A DNA stretch of 64,000 bases, taken from the NCBI RefSeq assembly GCF_021390435.2, contig NZ_JAJVCN010000001.1, positions 3,100,001 through 3,164,000 of the forward strand. The letters run 5' to 3'. This document shows, in pieces, positions 42,901 to 52,683 of the stretch (position 1 is its first letter; every line of letters begins with the position of its first letter). The notes beneath the pieces were generated by a model. The model did not search any database. It was not told where the DNA came from and worked only from the letters and a program-made list of their open reading frames with translations. Made by a program: the position numbers and the translations under genes. Origin of the DNA: Kibdelosporangium philippinense (GTDB lineage Bacteria > Actinomycetota > Actinomycetes > Mycobacteriales > Pseudonocardiaceae).

Positions 42901-44538
42901 ATGTCCAACTCAGATCGGACCGCCTGGCAAGATCCGGACGAACTTTCCCGCCGGGTGCGCGACGGCAGCCTCACCCGGCGGCAGCTGCTCAGATTGTTCG
43001 GTGTGTCGGCGGCTTCGTTCGCACTCGCCTCGACCACAGCCACCGCGGCGACTCGCCGCTACGACTATGTGATCATCGGTGCGGGCTCGGCCGGATGCAC
43101 GCTGGCCGCCCGGCTGCTGGCGGACTCACGCGCGAGCGTGCCGCTGATCGAGGCCGGTGGCACGAACAACCTGCCGCAGGTACGGGACTTCACGAAGTCA
43201 GGCACGCTGACCGCGCCTGGCTCGACGGTCATCTGGCCCTTCCAGTCCGAGCCACAGCCCGGACTCAACGACGCGACGCAGTCCTACGCCTGCGGCAAGC
43301 TCGAGGGCGGCAGCAGTTCGGTGAACGGGATGGTGTGGGTCCGGGGAAATCCGGCTGACTACGACCACTGGGCCGCTCTGGGCGCGCACGGTTGGAACTA
43401 CGCGGGTGTGCGGCCCTCACTGCACGCGCTGACCGGGCCGATCACCCCGTCCAACGAGCTGACGAGACGAAACGCGTTGTCCCAAGCCACCGTCAACGCC
43501 GCCGTCGACCTCGGTTACCGGTTCAACCCCGACTACAACGGCGCCACTCAGTTCGGCGTCGCGTACACGCAACTCAACGTGGTGAACGAGATCCGGCAGG
43601 ACACGTTCACCTCGATGCTGACCCCGCACCTCACCGATCCGCGCCTGACGATCATGACCCAGGCGCGTGTCCTGCGGCTGACCTTCGACCGCAGAAACAC
43701 CATTGACGGCGTCGTCATCGACGCGGGTGGTGGTCACCAGTTCACGGTCCAGGCCGACCGGGAGGTCATCCTCAGCGCGGGTTCGGTCAACACCGCTCGG
43801 CTGCTCCAACTCTCGGGCGTCGGTAACGCCGCCGATCTGGCACGCCTCGGCATCCCCGTCGTGGTCAACCTGCCAGGCGTCGGAGCGAACCTGCAGGATC
43901 ACTTGATCTCCGTGGTGTCCAAGACACTCCGCAGCCCCGAGCCGCCGTCCCACATCACCACGATGGACGTCACCCTCTTCACCGGCACGGGCCGGGTGCC
44001 CGGGACACCGGCGTACCAGTTCCAGGTCTACTACGAACGTGACGAGTATGGCCCTTATCCGCCCCACTCGATGCCGATCGGGGTGGCAAACCTGCACCCA
44101 ATCAGCCGCGGGTACGTCAAGCTGCGCTCGGCCGATCCGGACGACCCGCCGATCGTCCAGCCGAATTTCCTGCAGGCCCGAGAAGATGTCGAGACGTCTC
44201 TCGCAGGCTTCGAGCTGGGCCGGGAGCTGATCAACGCGAAGGGGTTGCGGGACCTGCTCATCGACGACGGCGCCGTTCCCGGCACGGACGTCAAGACCAA
44301 GAAGCAGCTGATCGCCACGATGCGCGCCAATTCCGTGTCCAACTTCCACCCGGTCGGCACCTGCCGGATGGGCGTTGACGAGAACGCTGTCGTCGATCCC
44401 GAACTGCGAGTGCACGGCATCGACGGATTGCGCCTGGCCAGCGCCGCGATCATGCCCACCATCACGTCCGGCAACACCAATGCCCCGTCGATGATGATCG
44501 GCGACCGGTGCGGGCGGATCATTCTGGGTCATACCTGA
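42901..44538 (+). CDS. GMC-family FAD oxidoreductase, probably Tat-exported
   Basis: 545 residues. Residues 25-50 (SLTRRQLLRLFGVSAASFAL) form a Tat-like signal. FAD motif YDYVIIGAGSAGCTLAARLL (about 54-73), EGGSSSVNGMVWVRG (GMC signature 1), LSAGSVNTARLLQLSGVG (signature 2), and the C-terminal catalytic His/Asn region FHPVGTCRMG ... TSGNTNAPSMMI. It oxidises an alcohol or similar group; substrate unknown. AAAGG ribosome binding site before ATG 42901. Convergent with the nSTAND gene. Confidence 0.93.
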   Translation: MSNSDRTAWQDPDELSRRVRDGSLTRRQLLRLFGVSAASFALASTTATAATRRYDYVIIGAGSAGCTLAARLLADSRASVPLIEAGGTNNLPQVRDFTKSGTLTAPGSTVIWPFQSEPQPGLNDATQSYACGKLEGGSSSVNGMVWVRGNPADYDHWAALGAHGWNYAGVRPSLHALTGPITPSNELTRRNALSQATVNAAVDLGYRFNPDYNGATQFGVAYTQLNVVNEIRQDTFTSMLTPHLTDPRLTIMTQARVLRLTFDRRNTIDGVVIDAGGGHQFTVQADREVILSAGSVNTARLLQLSGVGNAADLARLGIPVVVNLPGVGANLQDHLISVVSKTLRSPEPPSHITTMDVTLFTGTGRVPGTPAYQFQVYYERDEYGPYPPHSMPIGVANLHPISRGYVKLRSADPDDPPIVQPNFLQAREDVETSLAGFELGRELINAKGLRDLLIDDGAVPGTDVKTKKQLIATMRANSVSNFHPVGTCRMGVDENAVVDPELRVHGIDGLRLASAAIMPTITSGNTNAPSMMIGDRCGRIILGHT

Positions 44539-44603
44539 CGCTCACCCAGCACCAACTCGCCGAACTGCTCGACATCCACCGCGGCCACACCGCGTGTCTG
44601 CAC

Positions 44604-47600
44604 CTACGAACAGGGCGGGTTGTAGCGGGTCTCGGTGAAATAGCGTTTCCATTCCTCTTCGGAGAGCGTGTTTTGGTCGATGTCGCAGATGCGGGTGGCC
44701 ACTCGGTTGGCGTCGGTCTCCCAGATGCGGGTTGTGTGGTCATGAGCGGCTGTGGCGAGGGTGTGGCCGTCAGGGCTGAACGCCGCGGCGAAGACCGCTG
44801 CGGGGTGCTTGGTCAGCAGGACGGCCGACGCGTTGGGTCGCCGCGGGTCGGTGACGTCCCACAACCGGACAGTGCCATCGATGCCGGTGGTGGCAAGGGT
44901 GCGGCCGTCAGGGCTGAAGACCGCGCTGAAGACCATGCCACCATGCCCGGTCAGGGGTGCGACAAGGCGGGGTCGCTGTGAGTCGGTGATGTCCCAGAGC
45001 CGGATCACGCCATCCCAGGTCGTCGTGACGACGACATTCCCGTTCGGCCCGAACACGATCGACCGGACCGGTTGGTCATAGCCGCTGATCGTTCCGAGGG
45101 GCGCGGGTTCCCGAGGGTTCGTGACGTTCCACAGCCGAGAGGTTTTGTCCCAGCTCGCGGTTGCCAGCGAACGACCGTCAGGACTGAAGGCCACCACTCG
45201 GACGGTTTCGCTGTGCCCTGTCAACGTACTCAGCAGCGTGGGCACACGTGGATTCGTGACGTCCCAGAGCCGGACGGTGCGGTCGTCGCTCGCCGTGGCC
45301 AGAACCCGGCCGTTCGGGCTGAACACCACCCAGCGGATCTTCGCGTCGTGGCCCGGCACGGTCGCCAGCAGACTCGGCTGGTGCGGATCGGTCAGGTCCC
45401 ACAGACGAGCAGTCTTGTCCCAGCTCGCGGTTGCCAGCAGATGACCGTCAGGACTGAACGCCAATGAGCGGACGGTACCGGTGTGGCCGGTCGGCGTCGC
45501 GGCGAGCAGGGTCGGTCGGCGCGGATCCGAGACATCCCGTAGACGTAGGGTGCGATCGTCACTCGTGGTGCCGAGAATCCGGCCGTTCGGGCTGAACGCG
45601 ACGGCATAGACGGCTCCCGCGTGGTCGGCGAGGACTGGACCGGTGACCTCCCACAGCCGGACAGTGTCGTCAGCGCTGGCTGTGATCAAGCTATGTCCGT
45701 CACGGCCGAACACCAGCGATGTGACCGCCTCGGTGTGGCCGGTCAGTTCGGCAAGAGCACTGGGTTGGTGTGGGTCGGTCACGTCCCACAGTTTGACCGT
45801 GCGGTCGTCGCCCGCCGTGGCGAGCATGCGTCCGTCCCCGCTCAGCGCCAGGGTACGGATCCGGTCTCCGTATTCCGGCAGGGTGGCGACCATGCGGGCC
45901 TGGCGTGGCTGCGTCACGTCCCACAGTTGGATCGTCTGGCCCCTGCCCGCGGTGACCAACAGGCGTCCGTCCTGACTGAACCGGGCTGTGAGTCCCGCAG
46001 GCTCCAGAAGAGGTCCGAGAGTCCGAGGGGAGGACGGCTGCGTCACGTCCCACAGCCGCACTGTCCCATCCCCGCCAACAGAGGCCAGCATGAGGCCTTG
46101 CGGACTGAACATGACCTCGCGCACGGCATCGGGATGCTCGGCCGTCTTGCCCAACGCCTTCGGCTGCTTCGGCTCAGCGACATCCCACAGGCGGACTGTG
46201 CGGTCTTGGCCTACTGTCGCCAGGACCGGTCCGGCTGGAGCGAAGGCCACCGATGCCCCCGTGGACTCCCTGAGCCCCGTGTGGCCGGGAACAGTGCCCA
46301 GCGCGCGCGGTTCGGTCCGGTTCACCACATCCCACAGCTCAACTGACCCGTCCACGCCGTCCGTGGCCAGAAGACGTCCATCCGGGCTGAACGCCGCCGA
46401 GACGACGTCGCGGGAATGCCCTGTCACCGTGGCCAGGCCTCGTGGATGCCACGGATCGGTGACGTCCCACAGGGTGAAGCCACTTCGAGTCGTGGTGGTG
46501 AGTGTTCGACTGTCCGGGCTGAGGGCGAGTGTTTTCGTGAGATTCGCGCCGCGCGTAACGACAGTCGAATACGGCGTAGCCCAGGAACTCAACAGACTGC
46601 TCCTGGTCTCCACGGTGGGCATGAGGCGATAGGCGGCGAGGCTGAGTTGCCCCGACAAAGACGGATCGGCGACGCCAAGACCGGTGGCCTCACTGGCCAC
46701 CTTGCGGGAGATCGCCAGATTCCGTTGCTCGATGGCGGTTTTCGTCGCCTGTACCGCGTACACGGTCGCCGCGGTCGCGAAAAGGAACAGGACGGTGAGG
46801 CCGACGACGAGTTGGTGCAGCCGGCGGGTGCGGCGGCGAGCGGCCCGCTGTTCGTCGTGCTCGAGTTGGACTGAGGCTGCGAGGAACTCATGGGCCAGTG
46901 GGGTCAGGCCGGAGCCGGAGCCGGCTCGATCGACCCAGTCGCGCGCGGTCGCGAGGCGAGGACCGCGATAGAGGGCGGCTGGGTGTCGGCCTTCGCGGCC
47001 CCAGGACTCGGCGGCCTCAGTGAGCTGTTGGCGAATCAGCAGCCATGCCCGGTTGGTGTCGATCCAGCCGCGCAGTCTCGGCCAGGCTCGCAACAGGGCC
47101 TCGTGGGTGATCTCCACGCAGTCACGGTCCAGGGTGAGCAACCTGGCCGCGACGAGTGCTTCGAGGGCGACGGCGAACGCGGCCCGATCGGCTGACTGGC
47201 TTGTCACCCGGTCACGTTCGGCGCGCTGGCTGCTGTCCTCACTGTCCTCGCCGACTCGCACCAGACGCAGCAGCAGGCGGCGGGCTTCCTGTTGGGCGGT
47301 GATGTCCAGGCTGGTGTGGACGCGTTCGGCGGTAGCGGCAACCGCGCCGTGGATACCGCCGGTGAGCTGGTAGCCGGCCACGGTCAGGCGGGTGCCCTGC
47401 CGCTGCTGCCATGTTGCCAGCAGCGCATGGGACAACAACGGCAGGACGCGCGGCTCGTAGGCGGTGTGGTTGTGGTCGGCACCGTGGTCGATACCCAGAT
47501 CGCGCAGTAGCACCTCGACCAGGCCGGGTTCGAGGTCGAGCTTGCCGACCCGCGCCGGACCGACAATCGCCTCGACGAGCTCGTCACGGCTCATCGCTCC

Positions 47601-48455
47601 CACGGCGAACTGGTTGTCCTGAACCACGCCGAACAGCTCGGGATAGGCCAGGCAGCGACCGTAGAAATCAGCGCGAACGCCGAGCACCACCAGCGCGGCC
47701 GCACCCTGACCGCCCTCGCCGGGACGGGACGCCTCACACAGCGCCCCGATGAACGCTCGGCGTTCGCTGTCGTCCTCGCAGACCGTGAAGACCTCCTCGA
47801 ACTGATCGACAACCAGCACGAGCCGACCATCGCCATGGCCGAGTGCGGTTCGCAGCGCATCGCCCCACCGCCCAGCGCGGATCCCGTCACGGAAGTTCTC
47901 AGGGGATGTCCCCAACAACTTGGCCGCGCTCTCGGCCAGCGCGTCGACGGGATGCGTTGTCGGCGTCATCATGAGCACCGGCCAGCCGGCCGAACCCGCC
48001 GCGGGCAGGGCGCCCGCGGCCAGGGAGGGAACCAGTCCCGCGGACAACAACGACGACTTGCCCGCTCCCGAAGCGCCGAACACCACCAGCGGCAGGTCAC
48101 GATCCACGGACTCGGCCACCCGGCTGATCAAGGCAGCCGTGCTGCGTTCCCGGCCGAAGAACCATCGAGCGTCGGTGGGGCCGAACGCCGCCAGCCCTCG
48201 ATACGGGCACGGCAGGGCATCCGGGGCCGGTGCCACGAGGCTTGCCAGTGCCCCTCCGGCCTGCAACACCTCATCCAGCCTGCGGGCCAGCTCCGCCGTC
48301 GCCGGTTTGTGACTGTTCTCGACGTTGCTCAAGTAGCCCCTGCTGTAATGGGTCAACCCGGACAGCTGGGTCAGCGACAACCGTCGTGCGAGGCGCAGGC
48401 GACGCAACTCCGCCGCGAAACCCTGCGCCTCCTGTGGATCGTTCTCCCTGTTCAC
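44604..48455 (-). CDS. XRE-nSTAND1-WD40 protein
   Basis: 1283 residues. An XRE helix-turn-helix lies at 12-65 (LRRLRLARRLSLTQLSGLTH). The STAND NTPase starts at about 85 (CPYRGLAAFGPTDARWFFGR) with Walker A VFGASGAGKSSLLSAG (about 125) and Walker B LVLVVDQFEEVFT (about 215). One membrane helix at about 550-570 (VVGLTVLFLFATAATVYAV). Then come 14 WD40 units (LWDVT repeats). Such proteins are signalling switches in actinobacteria; related nSTANDs serve in antiphage defence. GTG 48455. Its promoter and first codons are duplicated upstream of the Pls-like gene, so it may regulate that locus. Confidence 0.93.
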   Translation of the reverse strand: MNRENDPQEAQGFAAELRRLRLARRLSLTQLSGLTHYSRGYLSNVENSHKPATAELARRLDEVLQAGGALASLVAPAPDALPCPYRGLAAFGPTDARWFFGRERSTAALISRVAESVDRDLPLVVFGASGAGKSSLLSAGLVPSLAAGALPAAGSAGWPVLMMTPTTHPVDALAESAAKLLGTSPENFRDGIRAGRWGDALRTALGHGDGRLVLVVDQFEEVFTVCEDDSERRAFIGALCEASRPGEGGQGAAALVVLGVRADFYGRCLAYPELFGVVQDNQFAVGAMSRDELVEAIVGPARVGKLDLEPGLVEVLLRDLGIDHGADHNHTAYEPRVLPLLSHALLATWQQRQGTRLTVAGYQLTGGIHGAVAATAERVHTSLDITAQQEARRLLLRLVRVGEDSEDSSQRAERDRVTSQSADRAAFAVALEALVAARLLTLDRDCVEITHEALLRAWPRLRGWIDTNRAWLLIRQQLTEAAESWGREGRHPAALYRGPRLATARDWVDRAGSGSGLTPLAHEFLAASVQLEHDEQRAARRRTRRLHQLVVGLTVLFLFATAATVYAVQATKTAIEQRNLAISRKVASEATGLGVADPSLSGQLSLAAYRLMPTVETRSSLLSSWATPYSTVVTRGANLTKTLALSPDSRTLTTTTRSGFTLWDVTDPWHPRGLATVTGHSRDVVSAAFSPDGRLLATDGVDGSVELWDVVNRTEPRALGTVPGHTGLRESTGASVAFAPAGPVLATVGQDRTVRLWDVAEPKQPKALGKTAEHPDAVREVMFSPQGLMLASVGGDGTVRLWDVTQPSSPRTLGPLLEPAGLTARFSQDGRLLVTAGRGQTIQLWDVTQPRQARMVATLPEYGDRIRTLALSGDGRMLATAGDDRTVKLWDVTDPHQPSALAELTGHTEAVTSLVFGRDGHSLITASADDTVRLWEVTGPVLADHAGAVYAVAFSPNGRILGTTSDDRTLRLRDVSDPRRPTLLAATPTGHTGTVRSLAFSPDGHLLATASWDKTARLWDLTDPHQPSLLATVPGHDAKIRWVVFSPNGRVLATASDDRTVRLWDVTNPRVPTLLSTLTGHSETVRVVAFSPDGRSLATASWDKTSRLWNVTNPREPAPLGTISGYDQPVRSIVFGPNGNVVVTTTWDGVIRLWDITDSQRPRLVAPLTGHGGMVFSAVFSPDGRTLATTGIDGTVRLWDVTDPRRPNASAVLLTKHPAAVFAAAFSPDGHTLATAAHDHTTRIWETDANRVATRICDIDQNTLSEEEWKRYFTETRYNPPCS

Positions 48456-48592
48456 GGCCTGTATCCCTCAGCGTCATCAGGTAGGGATACGGAAACCCCC
48501 TCCCCACCATCACCGCGTTCGCGAAAAACTCTGCGACAAAGCGAGCTTATTCAGCGTGTGGTCCTACCTTGATGGGGACCGAAATGGCTCGC
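48421..48592. repeat. Duplicated promoter/leader, copy 1
   Basis: This block, holding the first 12 codons of the nSTAND gene and about 135 bp upstream, recurs diverged (by eye about 70-75% identical) at 52457-52628. Shared landmarks in order: CCCTGCGCCTCCT, CACGGCCTGTATCCC, GGGATAC, GAAACCCC-type C runs, CAAAGCGA and GTGGTC. Includes palindrome GTATCCC (48461-48467) N16 GGGATAC (48484-48490). Confidence 0.85.
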
Positions 48593-48643
48593 CATGGGAG
48601 CGTAGACCTGTGTTCTTGCGGAGGCATGCAATGTTTAGGACAG

Positions 48644-48659
48644 TGTCCACAATTGGACA
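48644..48659. promoter_or_regulatory. Palindrome TGTCCA-CAAT-TGGACA
   Basis: A perfect 6-bp inverted repeat, TGTCCACAATTGGACA, between the nSTAND gene and SbnA-like enzyme 1. It is not present in the second copy of the nearby duplicated leader. A candidate operator for the biosynthetic genes. Confidence 0.55.
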
Positions 48660-48803
48660 GTCATGGGTGTGCTTATCCAGCAGGCAACGCGAAATCCGGC
48701 TCCGAAAGAACAATCTGGTTCGACAGCGGAGCGCTTCGAGCATGGCCACCTGGCAGGGATCGAGACCTTGAACCCACTGCTCAGGTGCCTACCGGTGTCG
48801 AAC

Positions 48804-49886
48804 ATGGCCGCACCGGGCACACGCACGAATCTCGCTTCGCTCGTGGGAAATACGCCTGCGCAGTGGATAAGCGGACCGTTCGCGCCGGCAGGCCGAGGAT
48901 TTTGGGCGAAGCTGGAGGGGATTAACCCCGGCGGTATGAAGGATCGACCCGCTTTGTATATGGTCGCGTGCGCGCGGGAGCGCGGTGAGCTCAAGCCAGG
49001 CGCGATGATCGTCGAGTCGAGCAGCGGTACTTTTGGTTTGGGCTTGGCGCTGGCTGGAATTGTGTTCGGTCACCCGGTGACTGTCGTGACGGATTCCGGT
49101 ACGGAGCCGATTGTCTGGCGCATGCTCGAAGCGCGGGGTGCCCGGGTGGATGTGGTCCGCGAGCCGTGCCCAGTCGGGGGATGGCAGCAGGCCAGGCGTG
49201 ATCGGGTGCGGGAACTGCTGGCCGCGTGTGTGGACGCCTACCACCCTGATCAGTACCACAATCCGGATCACGCCGCGGGCTACGTGACCCTGGCGGTGGA
49301 GTTGGCGACTCAGCTCGGCCGCGTCGACGTGCTGGTGTGCTCGGTGGGTACGGGCGGCCATTCGGCCGGTGTCGCCGGCGTGCTGCGGACGTACTTCCCG
49401 CATCTGCGGCTGGTCGGTGTGGACTCGGTGGGGTCCACGATCTTCGGCCAGCCCGCCCGGCCGCGCTTGATGCGCGGTCTCGGGTCGAGTATTTACCCGG
49501 GCAACGTCGACTACGCCGGTTTCGACGAGGTGCATTGGGTGGCGCCGGCTGAAGCGGTGTGGTCCTGCCGGCGGTTGGCAGCGGCTCGATACGCCTGCGG
49601 CGGCTGGAGTGTGGGCGCGGTGGCTCTCGTGGCCGGCTGGATCGCTCGGACACAGCCGCCAGAGCTGCGCGTGGCGGCCATCTTCCCGGACGGCCCGCTG
49701 CGATATTTCGACACCATCTACAGCGACGAATATTGCCGGCGGCACGGGCTGCTCGACGTGCCACCGGCCGCCGAACCGGACGAGATCCCAGAACCGTGGG
49801 CGCACGAGGTCACCTTGTGGACGCGCTGCCGGCGTGTGGTGGATCCGCTTACCCCGGCACAGCGCGGCACGGCGAGGCGGTGTTGA
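48804..49886 (+). CDS. SbnA-like PLP enzyme 1 (cysteine-synthase fold)
   Basis: 360 residues of fold type II. PLP lysine in [11 protein letters not shown] (Lys46), where the usual GGS(V/I)K is one residue shorter and lacks the Ser. Substrate loop SSSGTFG has Thr for the usual Asn. Phosphate loop [12 protein letters not shown]-terminal GGWSVGA. The tail [15 protein letters not shown] matches the SbnA-type tail of the other two paralogs. It probably makes a beta-substituted alanine from (phospho)serine. Start uncertain: ATG 48804 fits homolog length; the frame opens at 48663. First gene after the nSTAND promoter; overlaps the MFS gene. Confidence 0.85.
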   Translation: MAAPGTRTNLASLVGNTPAQWISGPFAPAGRGFWAKLEGINPGGMKDRPALYMVACARERGELKPGAMIVESSSGTFGLGLALAGIVFGHPVTVVTDSGTEPIVWRMLEARGARVDVVREPCPVGGWQQARRDRVRELLAACVDAYHPDQYHNPDHAAGYVTLAVELATQLGRVDVLVCSVGTGGHSAGVAGVLRTYFPHLRLVGVDSVGSTIFGQPARPRLMRGLGSSIYPGNVDYAGFDEVHWVAPAEAVWSCRRLAAARYACGGWSVGAVALVAGWIARTQPPELRVAAIFPDGPLRYFDTIYSDEYCRRHGLLDVPPAAEPDEIPEPWAHEVTLWTRCRRVVDPLTPAQRGTARRC

Positions 49887-51151
49887 GCACAATCCGAGCT
49901 GCCCGGTCATTGCCCCGCACTGTGCAGTTGCTGCTGCTGAACCAGTTCGGCGTCAATCTCGGGTTCTACCTGTTGGTCCCGTACCTGGCCACGCATCTGC
50001 GCGAGAACCTGCACCTGGCCACCGGCGTCGTCGGCGCGATCATCGGCGCACGCTGCCTCAGCCAGCAGGGGCTCACCTTGTTCGGCGGGTCGGCGGCGGA
50101 CCGCATCGGGTGCCGGCCACTGATCATCACTGGATGCGCGCTTCGCGCGGTGGGGTTCGGGGCGTTCGCGTTCCTCGACAACGTGCCGGGACTGTTGGCC
50201 GCGGCGCTCGTGACCGGTGTCGCGGGTGCGGTGTTCAGCCCGGCCACCCGGGCGTACCTGGCTGTGGAATCCGGAAGCCAGCGACTGCGGGCGTTCGCGT
50301 TGTTCAACGTCGCCGGCGAGGCGGGAACACTGCTCGGCCCGCTGCTGGGCGGCATATTGCTCGCTGTGGAATTCCGCGTCGTCGCAACCACGGCAGCGGC
50401 GGTTTTCGCGCTGTTGACCATCGCTCAGGCGCTCACGTTGCCCGCTCGTGCGCCTCGACCAGTGGCGCAGTCGGTGCTGGCGGACTGGCGGGAAATGGGC
50501 GCCAATCGGCATTTCCTGCTGTTCATCTGCGCCACATCCGGCCTGTTCGTGCTGTACAACCAGCTCTATCTGACGCTGCCGCTCGAGGTCAGCCGGGTGT
50601 CCGGAATGGACAGTGCGGTGGCGGTGTTGTTCATCGCCTCCACTCTCGTCACCCTCTGCCTGCAGGTTCGTATCACGGACTGGTGCCAACGGCATTGGGA
50701 GCCGGCAACGGCCATCGGCGTCGGACTGACTCTGTGCGGTCTGGCCTTCGCCCCCCTCGCGATCACCGGCTCCCTGCAACCGACCGCCGCGGGCACGCAC
50801 GACGACGGGATCGTGGCTGTGCTGGGCTCCTTGCCGGCCATCTTCCCTGCGATACTGGCAACGATCGTATTGACGCTCGGCGTCGCCGTGGCGCAACCGT
50901 TCGTCCTGGATCGCACCCCCGCATTCGGACGTGGCGCACTGACCGGCACGTATCTCGGCGCCAATGCCATGGCCGGCGGGTTGGCCGCCGCGATCGGCAA
51001 CACCGTTGTCGGCTGTGCCACCGATCTCGGTATCCGACTGGACATGCCGTGGCTGCCGTGGACGTTGCTTGTCGGGTATGGGCTTTCCTGCGCCGTGCTG
51101 ATCGGCGTATTGCGTGTCAGGGCAGCGTTTCCTGATCAGGACCGCTCGTGA
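49880..51151 (+). CDS. MFS exporter of the biosynthetic locus
   Basis: 423 residues, 12 membrane segments. TM1 [20 protein letters not shown]; motif A-like [17 protein letters not shown] (about 72-88). A long extracellular or cytosolic loop precedes the last three segments ([17 protein letters not shown]). Its start, GTG 49880 or TTG 49883, overlaps the stop of SbnA-like enzyme 1, so the genes are coupled. Most likely exports the locus product or gives self-protection. Confidence 0.88.
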   Translation: MLSTIRAARSLPRTVQLLLLNQFGVNLGFYLLVPYLATHLRENLHLATGVVGAIIGARCLSQQGLTLFGGSAADRIGCRPLIITGCALRAVGFGAFAFLDNVPGLLAAALVTGVAGAVFSPATRAYLAVESGSQRLRAFALFNVAGEAGTLLGPLLGGILLAVEFRVVATTAAAVFALLTIAQALTLPARAPRPVAQSVLADWREMGANRHFLLFICATSGLFVLYNQLYLTLPLEVSRVSGMDSAVAVLFIASTLVTLCLQVRITDWCQRHWEPATAIGVGLTLCGLAFAPLAITGSLQPTAAGTHDDGIVAVLGSLPAIFPAILATIVLTLGVAVAQPFVLDRTPAFGRGALTGTYLGANAMAGGLAAAIGNTVVGCATDLGIRLDMPWLPWTLLVGYGLSCAVLIGVLRVRAAFPDQDRS

Positions 51152-51279
51152 CTAGGCCGTGTCTCAAAGCCCCGTCCGCAATAGCCGGGCCGGATGCGGC
51201 CCCTGACGCGCTGAATCCCGACTCCGGCCTCTGGCCGGGGCAGGCTCTCATCGAACGGGGACTTCGAGACACGACCTAG
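51152..51279. repeat. 128-bp inverted-repeat element (MITE-like)
   Basis: Ends CTAGGCCGTGTCTCAAAG... (51152-51175) and the complement of 51255-51279 (CTAGGTCGTGTCTCGAAG...) match at about 23 of 25 positions. CTAG-type tips with GTGTCTC resemble IS5-family ends but no gene is inside. It lies just after the MFS stop and before SbnA-like enzyme 2. It could also work as a terminator. Confidence 0.75.
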
Positions 51280-51291
51280 GGAAGTAGGCCC

Positions 51292-52350
51292 ATGCGTTAC
51301 GACTCCATCCTTGACGCCATCGGTAATACGCCGTTGGTGCGCCTCAATCGGCTCACCGAGCCGACCGACGCGACGGTGTGGGTCAAGCTCGAATGCCTCA
51401 ACCCAGGGGGGAGCGTCAAGGCACGGCCGGCGCTTGCCATGGTCCGGGAGGCACTGCGCTCGGGTGTGCTCACCGAGGACGGCACCATTGTCGAAGCCAC
51501 GTCCGGCAATCTGGGCATCGCACTGGCGATGATCGGCGCCGCACTCGACGTCCCCGTGAAGATCATGGTGGATCCCCGCACGCCGGCACTGAGCGTACGG
51601 ACCATCGCCGCTTACGCCGCCGAAGCAACCCTTGTCGAGAAACCCGACGAGCACGGCAAGTACCAGATCCCCCGGATCCAGGCAGCCGAAGCAGTCGCCC
51701 ACACCGTCGAGGGCGCGTACATGCCCAACCAGTGGGACAACCCGGACAACCCCGCCGCGCACAGCGCGACCACCGCCTCGGAAATCCTCGGCGACCTCGA
51801 CGGGGACGTCGCCGCCATCGTGTGCACCACCAGCAGTTGCGGGCAGATCACCGGGATAGGTCGTCGGATCAAACAGACCCGGCCCGACTGCCGGATGGTG
51901 GCGGTGGACGGCCGAGGATCGACCGCGATCGGCGGCCCGTTGGGCCAGCACCTCCTGGTCGGCCTCGGCTCCGGGTTCACCCCGGGCAACTTCGACCCGG
52001 CGGTCATCGACGAAGCCTACTGGTGCGGTGACACCGAAGCGTTCAGTGCGTGCCGCATGCTCGCCAGCAAGGAAGGCCTGCTGCTCGGTGGCTCATCAGG
52101 GGCCGCGGTGTTCATCGCACTGGCAGTCGCCCAACGACTTGGCCCGCACCACAATGTCGTCGCGGTAGCACCCGACGGAGGCGACCGCTATCTGGACACC
52201 ATCTACGACGACACGTGGATTCGCGACCACGGCCTCACCCTCATACCCACCGTGGCCGAGCTACGTGACCGACTGACGGACTACACCCCGGTCTGCGGCC
52301 ACCAACTCGAACCATGGCGCCGCTATCCCACCGGCCCAACCGTCCTCTGA
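51292..52350 (+). CDS. SbnA-like PLP enzyme 2 (cysteine-synthase fold)
   Basis: 352 residues. Near-canonical N-terminus DAIGNTPLVRLNRLTEP. PLP lysine in NPGGSVKARPALAM (Lys43), with Ala for the usual Asp after Lys. Substrate loop ATSGNLG is canonical. The phosphate-binding loop is unusual, CTTSSCGQITG. The C-terminus has LLLGGSSGAAV and the SbnA-type tail DGGDRYLDTIYDDTW. It is a second beta-replacement enzyme, probably with a different nucleophile from enzymes 1 and 3. Good leader (GGGAAGTAGG). Confidence 0.87.
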   Translation: MRYDSILDAIGNTPLVRLNRLTEPTDATVWVKLECLNPGGSVKARPALAMVREALRSGVLTEDGTIVEATSGNLGIALAMIGAALDVPVKIMVDPRTPALSVRTIAAYAAEATLVEKPDEHGKYQIPRIQAAEAVAHTVEGAYMPNQWDNPDNPAAHSATTASEILGDLDGDVAAIVCTTSSCGQITGIGRRIKQTRPDCRMVAVDGRGSTAIGGPLGQHLLVGLGSGFTPGNFDPAVIDEAYWCGDTEAFSACRMLASKEGLLLGGSSGAAVFIALAVAQRLGPHHNVVAVAPDGGDRYLDTIYDDTWIRDHGLTLIPTVAELRDRLTDYTPVCGHQLEPWRRYPTGPTVL

Positions 52351-52453
52351 AGAATTCGCCATTCACGAATCCATACAGCCGTACCGCACCTGCCTTGGCC
52401 GTGTGCTCACATGGCGGCGAACCAATCGGCCACGAACATTCCCCGGGTTGCCG

Positions 52454-52489
52454 GCCCTGCGCCTCCTTGGGGTTGTTCTTCCTGCTCAC
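52454..52489 (-). pseudogene. Relic of the nSTAND gene 5' end
   Basis: On the minus strand GTG 52489 begins MSRKNNPKEAQG, matching the nSTAND N-terminus MNRENDPQEAQG at 8 of 12 positions. Similarity ends there, and the frame continues as unrelated sequence to 52241. It is part of the duplicated leader block, so only the promoter and 12 codons were copied or kept. Confidence 0.75.
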
Positions 52490-52628
52490 GGCCTGTATCC
52501 CGGAGTGCCATCAGCCAGGGATACAGGAAACCCCTCCCCATCGTCACCCGGTCAGCGAAAACTCCGTGCCACGCCAAAGCGACGTTTCCGGAGTTCGTGG
52601 TCTTACCCCATGTGGGCGAGAACGAAAT
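52457..52628. repeat. Duplicated promoter/leader, copy 2
   Basis: Second copy of the block at 48421-48592, now lying before the Pls-like gene. It keeps the palindrome GTATCCC (52495-52501) N16 GGGATAC (52518-52524) with identical spacing. The Pls-like gene begins 56 bp downstream. In both places the block precedes a gene of the locus on the plus strand. Confidence 0.82.
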
Positions 52629-52683
52629 AAAGACTGGCCGACGCCGCACATCGCAATCGCCAACTTGTGTTCAGGGAGCTCAC

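Noticed and set aside
44604..48455. Possible CRISPR-like or satellite repeats in the WD40 region
   Set aside because: The regular repeats are explained by the 14 WD40 units of the protein.
52411..52683. 91-residue extension of the Pls-like protein
   Set aside because: It would translate the duplicated leader block; GTG 52684 with AGGGAG fits the carrier-domain start.
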